From contig JAAFIV010000002.1 of assembly GCA_013298775.1 (NCBI GenBank), forward strand, positions 1 to 64,000: a stretch of 64,000 bases of DNA. The letters run 5' to 3'. The notes beneath the pieces are model-generated. The model had not been told where the DNA came from. It did not search any database and saw only the letters and a program-made list of their open reading frames with translations. This document shows positions 55,092 through 63,057 of the stretch, one piece after another (position 1 is the first letter of the stretch; each line of letters begins with the position of its first letter). A program made the position numbers and the translations under genes. Source of the DNA: Ignavibacteria bacterium (GTDB lineage: Bacteria; Bacteroidota; Ignavibacteria; Kapaibacteriales; UBA4661).

Positions 55092-55871
55092 ATGGCTACA
55101 GCCCTTATTACTGGTGCATCAAGTGGAATTGGGTATGAACTTGCAAAAATCTTTGCTCGGAATAAACACAATGTCGTTCTCGTTGCAAGAAGCGAGAATA
55201 AGTTGAAGGACATAGCGCAAGAATTAGAAAAAAGCTACGGCGTAAAAACCTTGGTGATTGCGAAAGATGTCTCGAAACTAAGCGCGGTACAGGAAATATA
55301 CGATGCTGTTCAACAAGCAAAAATGCACGTGGATTATCTCGTCAATAATGCTGGTTTTGGTGATTTTGGTTTCTTTACCGAAACAAAATGGGATAAAGAG
55401 CTGGAAATGATAAACTTGAATATGACTTCTCTTACTGCTCTTACAAAACTCTTTGTGAAAGATATGGTTGCAAGAAAATCTGGGAAGATAATGAACGTAG
55501 CTTCAACAGCTTCATTTCAACCCGGACCACTTATGGCGGTGTACTATGCCACAAAAGCCTATGTACTCTCGTTTTCAGAAGCTATTTCTAATGAGCTGAA
55601 AGGTAAAGGCGTTACCGTAACTGCCTTGTGTCCTGGTCCGACGGAATCTGGCTTTCAGTCTGCTGCGGATATGCACGATTCAAAATTAGTAAAAGGCAAA
55701 AAACTACCTTCATCTGCTGAAGTGGCTGAATATGGCTACAATGCTATGATGAGCGGTAAAGTAGTAGCTGTGCATGGTGTGATGAACAAATTGATGGCAC
55801 AATCGGTGCGGTATTCCCCGCGAGCAGTGGTGCGCTCTCTGGTGCGTGCTATGTCTGAGCGGACGCACTAA
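55092..55871 (+). CDS. Short-chain dehydrogenase (DltE/YqjQ-like SDR)
   Basis: A 259-residue classical SDR: TGASSGIGYELAKIFA (residues 7-22) is the cofactor loop, NNAGFGDFG sits near 88, and the Ser-Tyr-Lys triad is in VASTASFQPGPLMAVYYATKAY near 140-160. The GFGDFG pattern is typical of the DltE-like SDR group; substrate is unknown. It is followed closely by a small membrane protein and a royal-jelly-like propeller, which likely share its transcript. Confidence 0.9.
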   Translation: MATALITGASSGIGYELAKIFARNKHNVVLVARSENKLKDIAQELEKSYGVKTLVIAKDVSKLSAVQEIYDAVQQAKMHVDYLVNNAGFGDFGFFTETKWDKELEMINLNMTSLTALTKLFVKDMVARKSGKIMNVASTASFQPGPLMAVYYATKAYVLSFSEAISNELKGKGVTVTALCPGPTESGFQSAADMHDSKLVKGKKLPSSAEVAEYGYNAMMSGKVVAVHGVMNKLMAQSVRYSPRAVVRSLVRAMSERTH

Positions 55872-55938
55872 GGAGTGGAAGATACGCCTTATTATTCATA
55901 ACCTTTTTACAACTTCTCCAATTTTTCAGGGTCATCGC

Positions 55939-56298
55939 ATGAGTTATGCAGCAAAAACAGTTTTCGCCTTCGGCGCGTATATGCTGGGGCAGGGAGCAAT
56001 TCTCCTCCTCGTACCAAATCTTCTGTTAGGAATTGTCGGCTTACCGCTCGCAAATGAAGTATGGGTGCGGGTTGTAGGGATTGCTGTTTCTGTTCTTGGG
56101 TTCTTTTACATTATGGCAGCACGGGAAGATTTTCGCCCATTCTTTCAATGGACACTGATTTCACGTAGCTTCCAGCTTATCGCTTTTATTGGTTTGGTAG
56201 GATGTGGTTTCGTTTCGCCAATCATTCTCTTGTTTGCGGGAACTGAGTTTTTATCAGGTGTTTGGACGTTCTTTGCTTTACGGCAGTCAAAAGCATGA
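55939..56298 (+). CDS. Small four-helix membrane protein
   Basis: A 119-residue integral membrane protein started at MSYAAKTVFAF (55939); the frame reaches 55846 but overlaps the SDR gene. About four hydrophobic helices are present (TVFAFGAYMLGQGAILLLVPNLLL; VGIAVSVLGFFYIMAA; LIAFIGLVGCGFV; LLFAGTEFLSGVWTFFAL). Function unknown. It sits between SDR and propeller genes in the same orientation. Confidence 0.75.
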   Translation: MSYAAKTVFAFGAYMLGQGAILLLVPNLLLGIVGLPLANEVWVRVVGIAVSVLGFFYIMAAREDFRPFFQWTLISRSFQLIAFIGLVGCGFVSPIILLFAGTEFLSGVWTFFALRQSKA

Positions 56299-56353
56299 AG
56301 GAATGTTGTCATCACAGTTTTAATTATCATTATTGCACAATGCAAACAAAAAT

Positions 56354-57508
56354 ATGAAAAAAATACTTATGTGGTGTGGAGGTGGACTTGTGGGACTCAT
56401 CCTAACATTTATTGGAGTTTTTTATGTGTTGTATGGCGGCACTGGAAAAGCCTTTCCTTCCGTCGCTACGGCTCCAGAACTGCCTTCCGATGCACTTGAA
56501 ATTGTTGCAACCTTACCCGAACCTCCGGGAAACCTTGCGGTCTCTCGTGATAATCGTGTGTTTTTCACGTATCATGCTGAATCGCATCCCGAAATCAAGG
56601 TCATGGAGCTTGTCAATGGCAAGCCAGTGCCGTATCCCAATGCAGAGTTTCAGAAGCCCAGACCGAATGACGCGCCTTTTTTCGACCATATTTTTAATAT
56701 TCGTATTGACCGCCAACACCGCTTGTGGACACTCGACCACGGCTTTCATGGTGTGAAAAAACCACGTCTGATGGCATTCGACCTCGCAACAAATCAGCTT
56801 GTTCATGATGTTGTTTTGCCCAGCGATATTGCAGGAATTGGCTCGTATATTCAGGATATGCAAATTGATTCAACAGGCGAACATATCTACATTGCTGATA
56901 TTGGCGTTGTGGCAAAAAAGCCCGCAATCATTGTCTATAATACCAAAACACATTCAGCGAGGCGAGTATTGGAGCGGCATCCGAGCGTTACGGAAGAGCC
57001 ATACGAAATCAATGCACAGGGGCGCAAAATGTACCCACTTGGTGGCTTATTTTGGATGCACCCAGCACTCGACCCAATTGCACTTGATAAACGCGAGGAA
57101 TGGCTCTATTTCGGTCCAATGGCTGGCGATAAGCTCTTTCGCGCTCGTACGACAGACCTCACCAATACAACACTTTCAGCCGATGAACTCGCCAAGCGAG
57201 TAGAACTATACGCAAAAAAATCTCAATGCGATGGGCTGACAATGGATGCCGCCGACAACATTTACATCACGTCTATTGAAGATGGGGCAATCAATGTTAT
57301 TGGCAATGACCGCAAGCAACGAACACTCGTCAAGCACCCAAAAATGCGCTGGCCCGACGGTTTGAGCTTTGGTGGGGATGGCTATGTGTATGTTGCTGAC
57401 AGTGATATTCCTGATGTGATGATGAAAAGCAAAGCTCACATCCAAGCATCTGCGCCATTCTATCTCTTTCGTTTCAAAGCACTTGCAAATGGAGTTGCTG
57501 GGCAATAA
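56354..57508 (+). CDS. Membrane-anchored royal-jelly/gluconolactonase-like propeller protein
   Basis: A 384-residue protein started at MKKILMWCGG (56354) with an N-terminal membrane anchor. GNLAVSRDNRVFFTYH, HIFNIRIDRQHRLWTLDHG, YIQDMQIDSTGEHIYIADI and DGLTMDAADNIYITSIEDGAINV resemble the major royal jelly protein/yellow family and SMP-30-type six-bladed propellers. Bacterial members often act as lactonases or have no known role. It is the last gene of the SDR group; a 91-bp inverted repeat starts 27 bp after its stop. Confidence 0.7.
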   Translation: MKKILMWCGGGLVGLILTFIGVFYVLYGGTGKAFPSVATAPELPSDALEIVATLPEPPGNLAVSRDNRVFFTYHAESHPEIKVMELVNGKPVPYPNAEFQKPRPNDAPFFDHIFNIRIDRQHRLWTLDHGFHGVKKPRLMAFDLATNQLVHDVVLPSDIAGIGSYIQDMQIDSTGEHIYIADIGVVAKKPAIIVYNTKTHSARRVLERHPSVTEEPYEINAQGRKMYPLGGLFWMHPALDPIALDKREEWLYFGPMAGDKLFRARTTDLTNTTLSADELAKRVELYAKKSQCDGLTMDAADNIYITSIEDGAINVIGNDRKQRTLVKHPKMRWPDGLSFGGDGYVYVADSDIPDVMMKSKAHIQASAPFYLFRFKALANGVAGQ

Positions 57509-57534
57509 TTTTTGCTGGGCAAGAGTTATACATG

Positions 57535-57625
57535 AGAGTTTATCTCGAATAAGGTTTTTAGAGTTTTGGAGCAAGGCAGCATGCTGCCTTGTTTAGTAAA
57601 AAAGTCTATTCGGAATAAAGTCTAT
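57535..57625. repeat. 91-bp repeat, left copy of a perfect inverted pair
   Basis: It is identical, in inverse orientation, to 62925-63015 over all 91 bp. The centre is the perfect palindrome CAAGGCAGCATGCTGCCTTG (57572-57591). Ends read AGAGTTTATCTCG and GGAATAAAGTCTAT. Confidence 0.93.
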
Positions 57626-57743
57626 GGTAAACCTGAGGAAATACGCGCTGTTTGCATTGTTTTGACAAACAATCTTTCAGCGCATTTTCCATTTGATGAG
57701 TGATTTGTTGAAACAAATCCATACTTTTTCCGTAAGTTTGAGT

Positions 57744-58202
57744 ATGAAAATCTTCCGTCATATTGCATTGCTCATTGCAGCGTTCCACCTTGTGTTTGCC
57801 ACAAGTGGGGTACCGCTTGCGTATATGTTTTGTGGTGATGACTTTTGTTCATTATCGCTGGCAACTGCTTCAACGGTGAACCACGAGCAATCGTGTTCTG
57901 CAAGCAATGAATGCACGGAAAGCAGCATGAAATCGTGCTGTACTGAGGATTCCGCATCTGATTCTTCTGCCGATGATATGCAATGCCATACGGAATTGCA
58001 TGTAGTAAAACTTTCGGTGAATGCTCTGAACATCGCTTCAATTCAAATGTTCAGCGTTGTTGCACCAATGATTGCTATCATTCCTGTTGCTGATGTTCTC
58101 GCTCAAACGAAGTCTTCAAGCGCACTTTGCGCTCTCACACTTGATACACCTCCGCCGCAGTACACTAATCGTACTATCCTGTTTCGCTCTCTTTTGATTT
58201 AA
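57744..58202 (+). CDS. HYC_CC_PP-like small exported cysteine protein
   Basis: A 152-residue protein started at MKIFRHIALLIAA (57744) with a signal sequence. Cysteines cluster in FCGDDFC, QSCSASNEC and KSCCTED, and the C-terminus PPPQYTNRTILFRSLLI fits the short proline-containing tail of the HYC_CC_PP family of Bacteroidota, whose genes lie near heavy-metal-associated proteins. The expected histidine of HYC is phenylalanine here, so the match is tentative. The next gene encodes an HMA domain, in agreement with the usual neighbourhood. Confidence 0.6.
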   Translation: MKIFRHIALLIAAFHLVFATSGVPLAYMFCGDDFCSLSLATASTVNHEQSCSASNECTESSMKSCCTEDSASDSSADDMQCHTELHVVKLSVNALNIASIQMFSVVAPMIAIIPVADVLAQTKSSSALCALTLDTPPPQYTNRTILFRSLLI

Positions 58203-58514
58203 TCTGCTCCTCCTATTCCTCCTGAACAGCGCATCATTCCTTGATTGTGCTGAATATCTACACCTTTCCCATATCTGGTTCTTGAAGTATTTTTTTGAAT
58301 ATTTCTTTGAAATATTTCTTTGAAATATTTGCGATTGTTTAAGGTCGTGGATACAATACCTTGGATACAATACCTTGGCATCTCGTGGCTTGAGACAAGA
58401 GTGTTACGCGCTACCGCATAAATACTAGTTTCGGCACAAGCAGACACTTTCGTCTGCCCAAACATACATTTCGATAATTCACTTCTTTTATTTTCAATTT
58501 TGAAGGTTCAAACT
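58203..58514. other. 312-bp intergenic region with short repeats and one REPIN-like doublet
   Basis: It contains a 13-bp repeat of the AATATTTCTTTGA type near 58298-58330, a 14-bp unit GGATACAATACCTT repeated twice at about 58348-58375, and the REPIN-like doublet 58385-58459. The remainder should hold the promoter of the HMA gene. Confidence 0.65.
58385..58459. repeat. REPIN-like doublet, copy 11 (degenerate)
   Basis: GTGGCTTGAGACAAGAGTGT followed by GCGCTACC on the left, and CAGACACTTTCGTCTGCC on the right. It is partly decayed relative to the consensus. Confidence 0.65.
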
Positions 58515-58880
58515 ATGAACGCCTCACGTATTTCTCGTGCGCTGATACTATTTCTCAGCGCAAACATTGTAAGTATGATTACTATTTCTTCCATTGCTTT
58601 TGGTGCTGAAAAGAAAGAAAGCATCAAGGTTTGGGGGAATTGTGGCATGTGTAAAAAAACGATTGAAAAATCGTTGAACGGTGTAGAAGGCATAAAATCT
58701 GCCTCGTGGAACAAACAAACAAAAATTTTGGATGTTCAATTTGATGACAGCAAAATTTCTGTGAAGCAAATCGAAGAAAAAGTAGCGGGTTCTGGCTATG
58801 ATACGCAAAATGTAAAAGGCGACGACAAAGCCTACAAAAACCTGCATGAATGCTGCCAGTATGACCGCAAAAAATCGTAA
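58515..58880 (+). CDS. Exported heavy-metal-associated (HMA) domain protein
   Basis: A 121-residue periplasmic protein started at ATG 58515, preceded by GAAGG; a TTG at 58500 is also in frame. After a signal sequence ending SIAFGAEK, the HMA fold runs from IKVWGNCGMCKKTIEKSLNGVEGI, with the CxxC metal-binding pair in NCGMC, to VAGSGYDTQNVKG. The tail ECCQYDRKK adds two more cysteines. It probably binds copper or another soft metal in the periplasm. Forty base pairs downstream lies a cysteine-rich mini-protein gene. Confidence 0.88.
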   Translation: MNASRISRALILFLSANIVSMITISSIAFGAEKKESIKVWGNCGMCKKTIEKSLNGVEGIKSASWNKQTKILDVQFDDSKISVKQIEEKVAGSGYDTQNVKGDDKAYKNLHECCQYDRKKS

Positions 58881-58904
58881 CAAATACCGGTAAAAAAGAA
58901 AGGA

Positions 58905-58914
58905 AAGGAGGTGA
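58905..58914 (+). promoter_or_regulatory. Full-length Shine-Dalgarno sequence
   Basis: AAGGAGGTGA is a perfect complement of the usual 16S rRNA 3' tail, 6 bp before the ATG of the 60-residue cysteine protein. Most genes in this window have weak or no such site, so this one stands out and supports that small gene. Confidence 0.85.
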
Positions 58915-58920
58915 AATACC

Positions 58921-59103
58921 ATGCGTAAACTTTTTGTAACTGCACTCGCTATCACAGCGTTTGCTACTGCAACAGCTCATTGCACCGAAAATTCGTGCTG
59001 CAATCAAACGTGTTGCGACAGCTCGTGCTGCCAAACAACACAGTGCTGCGATAATTGCGACACGTGCTGCTCTGACGGCACATGCAACAATTGCTGCAAC
59101 TAA
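58921..59103 (+). CDS. Exported 60-residue cysteine-rich protein (metallothionein-like)
   Basis: A 60-residue protein with a signal sequence (MRKLFVTALAITAFATATAH) and a mature part of about 40 residues holding 15 cysteines, mostly as CC pairs (SCCNQTCCDSSCCQTTQCCD, then NCDTCC, TCNNCC). I know no named family. The composition is metallothionein-like, but export would place it in the periplasm or outside. It follows an HMA-domain gene by 40 bp and is preceded by a perfect Shine-Dalgarno site, so metal binding is the natural inference. Confidence 0.8.
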   Translation: MRKLFVTALAITAFATATAHCTENSCCNQTCCDSSCCQTTQCCDNCDTCCSDGTCNNCCN

Positions 59104-59205
59104 TTTCATCGGAATAAAATGTGTTCTGAATGAGTAACAAAGCTGCCTTCACGCCGTACACGTGGGGGCAGTTTTGTTTTTTTTTCTAATTTTTCGAGAG
59201 TTTGT

Positions 59206-59784
59206 ATGAAGTTCAGAAATAAGAATACACCACATCTTCTTCGACGGATGCTGATTGTATGCGCTCTTGTAGTAATTCCTGCTCTAGGAATGGCACAAAA
59301 TCGCGCTGCACAGCCACTTCTTTCGGCACTTCCATATCCTTCGTGGGAGAAATACGCGCTCGTAGATTCTGCCACAAAGCAAGCAATCACGGGCGTTGTA
59401 AAGAATCTCTTCGATGGAATGTCCGAAGGTGATACGGCAAAAATTCGCACTCAATTTTTTGATACCATTGACCGAATGCACACTGTCCAGCACTTTTTTC
59501 CTTCAAGAGGCGATACTACTTCTGTTGCGCAGTTTGGTACGGTGAAGGAGTTTTTGGAACGAGTACGTACCTTGAAACCGCAGGGAATTGCCTTCGAGGA
59601 GCGGATTTTGCGCTACGATATTCTCCGCGATGGCGATTTTGCTACTGTGTGGTGTCCGTATGAAGTGTACGTGAATACACAATTTCGGCACTGCGGAGTG
59701 GACGTATTTACTATGACAAAAACTGCACAAGGCTGGAAAATACTGCATCTTTCAGATACTCGGCGCAAAGACGGATGCAAATAG
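59206..59784 (+). CDS. Exported NTF2-like (SnoaL-fold) protein
   Basis: A 192-residue protein with a signal sequence (LIVCALVVIPALGMAQ). The rest resembles a cone-shaped NTF2/SnoaL-type domain: ITGVVKNLFDGMSEGDTAKIRTQFFDT as the helical start and DFATVWCPYEVYVNTQFRHCGVDVFTMTKTAQGWKILHLSDTRRKDGC as the sheet. Such domains bind small molecules or act as enzymes; here it is unknown. It ends 45 bp before a strong bidirectional hairpin. Confidence 0.75.
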   Translation: MKFRNKNTPHLLRRMLIVCALVVIPALGMAQNRAAQPLLSALPYPSWEKYALVDSATKQAITGVVKNLFDGMSEGDTAKIRTQFFDTIDRMHTVQHFFPSRGDTTSVAQFGTVKEFLERVRTLKPQGIAFEERILRYDILRDGDFATVWCPYEVYVNTQFRHCGVDVFTMTKTAQGWKILHLSDTRRKDGCK

Positions 59785-59828
59785 ACGTAGGTTCGTCGTC
59801 TGGAAACATCGGGACAACATGAGAACAT

Positions 59829-59875
59829 AAAAAAGCCGTTGAACATGCTGAGAAGCATCTGTTCAACGGCTTTTT
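59829..59875. terminator. Bidirectional terminator hairpin
   Basis: AAAAAGCCGTTGAACA (59830-59845) and TGTTCAACGGCTTTTT (59860-59875) form a 16-bp stem with a 14-nt loop, flanked by A and T tracts. It lies between the convergent NTF2-like and OmpA-family genes and can end both. Confidence 0.92.
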
Positions 59876-59910
59876 GTGTGATAAGTCTATTCAAAAACTA
59901 TTATGCGAAG

Positions 59911-60900
59911 TTATTGGCAACCTTTTTCAATCATAATTCCAATGCGACGATTTTGCTTGCGAATTTTTTCAAGTTCCGTAGGAGAAACGCTGCCCGCCGC
60001 TGGCTCTTGAACTTTCGGTTTGCTTGAGCCAAAGCCGCGTGTAACTGAGATTTTTGCTGGGTTTACGCCCTTACGCACAAGCCAATCTTTCACTTTTCCA
60101 GCGCGTTGCTCTGACAATGTTTGATTTACTTTTGCATCACCCTCAGACGAGGAATGACCTTCGATTGCAACTTGCAAACTATCGCACGATTCATTCACAA
60201 ATTTATAGACGCGAGCAAGGTTTCGTGAGGTTTCTGGCAGTTCAAAATTAAAGCCTTCTGAGCCAACTTTGAAGTAAATATCGGAGAAATCCACATACGC
60301 GCCAGTTTTTGCATCGAACACAGCAACGGTGCTGTCTGCAACGATGAGTCGCGCTTGGAATGCGTCCATCATATCACCGCTTTTTGGCTCACCTACTTGA
60401 ATGCCTTCGCCAAGCCATTCCGTCCAGCCAGCTTTGGGGAAGTGCGCACGGTATTCGAGAGCGTAGCCGGGTGCATTCAGCAAGGTTGCGCGTAATGCCT
60501 CTAAACCCTGCACGGAATCTGCCGCCGGATGGTTTGTGCGGGCGATAATTTCTGCGCCATCTTTTGCTTCTTTCCACCCCTCATTTGCCAAATAGCCAGC
60601 ATAGCCGATGCTTGCTGCTGCGGGAAGATTTTCCAGTGCCATTTTGAATGATTCAATGGGCTTGCCTGTTGTGAATGCGCCACATGTATCGCTGTCCATG
60701 CACCAGTCGTTATCCCACACGCTTTGCTCTGCACCTGCAAAGAACGATTTATATTTTACATGCGGCTCAGTATCGCGCCAAAAGACGAGATATGCTGCTC
60801 CGAAGACCGTTCCAATAACGAGAAAAGCAGTAAGCATGAGCGGAAACGTCAAGGCTGCGCCACGACGACGGCGTTTTTTTGAATCGGTAGTTTTTGCCAC
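59911..60900 (-). CDS. Membrane-anchored OmpA-family protein
   Basis: A 329-residue protein started at GTG 60900 (VAKTTDSKKRRRRG), preceded by AGGA; the open frame runs on to 61107 but that part has no coding character and would overlap the divergent promoter. A basic N-terminus and one membrane helix (LTFPLMLTAFLVIGTVFGAAYLVF) are followed by a periplasmic segment and a C-terminal OmpA-like domain (LQVAIEGHSSSEGDAKVNQTLSEQRAGKVKDWLVRKG...NRRIGIMIEKGC). It probably links the inner membrane to peptidoglycan, in a topology like that of motor-associated or stress-sensing OmpA proteins. Confidence 0.82.
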   Translation of the reverse strand: MAKTTDSKKRRRRGAALTFPLMLTAFLVIGTVFGAAYLVFWRDTEPHVKYKSFFAGAEQSVWDNDWCMDSDTCGAFTTGKPIESFKMALENLPAAASIGYAGYLANEGWKEAKDGAEIIARTNHPAADSVQGLEALRATLLNAPGYALEYRAHFPKAGWTEWLGEGIQVGEPKSGDMMDAFQARLIVADSTVAVFDAKTGAYVDFSDIYFKVGSEGFNFELPETSRNLARVYKFVNESCDSLQVAIEGHSSSEGDAKVNQTLSEQRAGKVKDWLVRKGVNPAKISVTRGFGSSKPKVQEPAAGSVSPTELEKIRKQNRRIGIMIEKGCQ

Positions 60901-61154
60901 AAGGGTATCCTGAAAAGTGAAAAAATGTAATTGGTTGAAGTCAAAGTAGTTGGAAAATATATGCTGGTGAGGTGGAAAGAACGGCGCAAAATTAGCGGAA
61001 ATGCTGCTTAAATCCAACATCTCTTTTTGAGAATTTTGTTGGAGAGACGAGCATTTATGCAACCTGTTTACCAGAATTGTGTATTTTTGTTTGTCGAAAA
61101 AATACAACTATGGTAGATTCATGCTTCATTCATGTTCCACACATTCACCTCACT

Positions 61155-62132
61155 ATGTTCGCTCGCCTTTACTCACCACTTGCCTGGACGACGCTTGCAC
61201 TTGTTTTTCTCGTTATTCTCGCTGGGGCTGTTGTGCGTACAACTGGCTCAGGAATGGGCTGCCCAGACTGGCCCAAGTGTTTTGGTCAATACATCCCGCC
61301 AACAGATATTTCGCAGCTCCCAGCCGATTACAAAGTTCGATTTATGGTAAAAGGTAAGGAAATTGCTGACTTCGATGCTTTTAAAACGTGGGTAGAATAC
61401 ATCAATCGCTTGCTGGGTGCGCTGTTGGGGGTTGTCATTTTTGCATTGTGTGTTTCATCGCTTTCGTTCCGCAAAACGCATCGAATCCATATTCTCCTTG
61501 CCGCATCATTACTTGTTGTTACAGGATTTGTTGGGTGGCTGGGTTCGGTTGTGGTAAAAACCGATTTAGAGCCGGTAAAAATCACAATTCATATGCTGAC
61601 TGCGTTTATCATTCTTGCGCTCGCCGTTGTAACGGTGCATTATCAGCGCGTACAGTCTGAAAGCCTTGCCATTTCTCGTCTTCAAGCATTGCCGTCTTGG
61701 GTTTTGCCGCTCATGTTTGCCAGCGTCGCGCTTACTCTGATGCAAGTAATGTTGGGAACACAAGTTCGTGAGGAAATTGATACCATTGCAAAAACGCTTG
61801 AGTACAGATGGCGTGAACTCTGGGTGCAGCAGCTTTCTTCCATGTTTATTGTGCATCGCTCGCTTTCGTGGCTCGTGTTCATGGTGAATGCGGCAATTGT
61901 CGTGCAACTTTGGAAAACAACCAGTTCAAAAGGCTCTGAATACCAGTTTCTACGCCGCGTGGTGGCAATTTTTCTTGGTGGAATTATCCTTGAAATTTGC
62001 TTAGGAATTACGCTGGCATATTTGGCAATGCCCAAAGCCGCACAACCCGCACATTTGCTTGTAGCGAGCGGCATTTTTGCAGCACAATTATTTGCGGCAT
62101 TAGAAGTACGTTTTCTGCAAAAACAACGCTAA
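61155..62132 (+). CDS. ctaA: Heme A synthase
   Basis: COX15/CtaA-type inner-membrane monooxygenase converting heme O to heme A for aa3-type oxidases. The 325-residue protein (start MFARLYSPL, 61155) has eight-helix topology; GAVVRTTGSGMGCPDWPKCFG is the family signature with the cysteine pair, ITIHMLTAFIILALAVV and VHRSLSWLVFMVNAAIVV carry heme-ligand histidines. Its presence implies aerobic respiration with an aa3-type terminal oxidase. No ctaB or oxidase subunits are in the window. Confidence 0.93.
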   Translation: MFARLYSPLAWTTLALVFLVILAGAVVRTTGSGMGCPDWPKCFGQYIPPTDISQLPADYKVRFMVKGKEIADFDAFKTWVEYINRLLGALLGVVIFALCVSSLSFRKTHRIHILLAASLLVVTGFVGWLGSVVVKTDLEPVKITIHMLTAFIILALAVVTVHYQRVQSESLAISRLQALPSWVLPLMFASVALTLMQVMLGTQVREEIDTIAKTLEYRWRELWVQQLSSMFIVHRSLSWLVFMVNAAIVVQLWKTTSSKGSEYQFLRRVVAIFLGGIILEICLGITLAYLAMPKAAQPAHLLVASGIFAAQLFAALEVRFLQKQR

Positions 62133-62199
62133 AACATTACACACAATTCCCCTGAACCCCAGTATTGACAAGCCTTCTTTGTCTATATTAAGATTACCT

Positions 62200-62871
62200 A
62201 TGACACAAGACCCAATCACGCTCTGCATTGTGGACGACCACGAGCTTATTCGTTTTGCGATGGAATCATGGATTCAACAAGACCTTGAGACACAATCTAA
62301 TGTGCGACCAATTCACGTTGTTGGTACTGCGGAAAGTGGGGAAGCCGCATTAGAGCTTGTTCCACGAGTAAAGCCCAAGGTGTTGTTAGTAGATTTTCAG
62401 CTCCCAGATATGCTTGGAAGTGAGATTATATCACGCTTGCGTAGTGGTGGATTGGATAAAGAAACAATGAGCATTCTTGCCTTGACTGGCATGGAAAACG
62501 CTCCCATAAAGGAAATTCTTGCAAGTGGGGCGAATGGCTATTTATCAAAATCTGAATCTAGTACAACCATTGTGCAAGCAATACGTCATGCTGCCGAAAA
62601 GCCGCATGAACTCTGGCTCAATCCCGCAGAAGCAAAAAAAATGGTAAACGCAGACCGCGCTTTGACGATGGCGGGAATTACGGCAGCAGAAAAAAATATC
62701 CTAAAAATGCTTCTTTTTACGAATGAAGAAATCGCCGAAACGCTTGATATTTCGCGAGGTACATTGAAATCCCATTTGAATAATATTTATCAAAAACTTG
62801 GGATAAATTCTCGCGAAGAAGCAGAGGAATTTGCTACGAAAATTGGTTTGCTGCCGAAAGTTATTCGGTAG
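62200..62871 (+). CDS. NarL/FixJ-family response regulator
   Basis: A 223-residue regulator started at MTQDPITLC (62200). The receiver has IVDDHELIRFAME, VLLVDFQLPDMLG with the acceptor aspartate and GYLSKSES; the C-terminus AAEKNILKMLLFTNEEIAETLDISRGTLKSHLNNIYQKLGINSREE is a LuxR-type helix-turn-helix. The LytS-type kinase at 63058 follows on the same strand after the 91-bp repeat, and is a candidate partner, though LytS kinases usually pair with LytTR regulators. Confidence 0.92.
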   Translation: MTQDPITLCIVDDHELIRFAMESWIQQDLETQSNVRPIHVVGTAESGEAALELVPRVKPKVLLVDFQLPDMLGSEIISRLRSGGLDKETMSILALTGMENAPIKEILASGANGYLSKSESSTTIVQAIRHAAEKPHELWLNPAEAKKMVNADRALTMAGITAAEKNILKMLLFTNEEIAETLDISRGTLKSHLNNIYQKLGINSREEAEEFATKIGLLPKVIR

Positions 62872-62924
62872 GGAACTCAAGAACAAACGTTTGGGAAAAT
62901 CAAACAAATCAGTAGGTTCAATCA

Positions 62925-63015
62925 ATAGACTTTATTCCGAATAGACTTTTTTACTAAACAAGGCAGCATGCTGCCTTGCTCCAAAACTCTAAAAACCTTA
63001 TTCGAGATAAACTCT
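62925..63015. repeat. 91-bp repeat, right copy of a perfect inverted pair
   Basis: Exact inverse of 57535-57625. The palindrome CAAGGCAGCATGCTGCCTTG is at 62959-62978. It begins 54 bp after the response-regulator stop and ends 42 bp before the kinase start. Confidence 0.93.
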
Positions 63016-63057
63016 AATAGATTCTGTCAATTTCATTCAGTTTCACTGGATTTGGTA

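Noticed and set aside
58624-59109. Minus-strand frame opposite the HMA and cysteine-rich genes
   Set aside because: Its Ala/Cys/Val-rich sequence is the complement of the TGC-rich cysteine codons; the plus frame has a signal peptide and a perfect Shine-Dalgarno.
60901-61107. N-terminal extension of the OmpA-family protein up to 61107
   Set aside because: The extra 69 residues lack signal or family features, and would run through the divergent ctaA promoter; GTG 60900 with AGGA upstream fits better.
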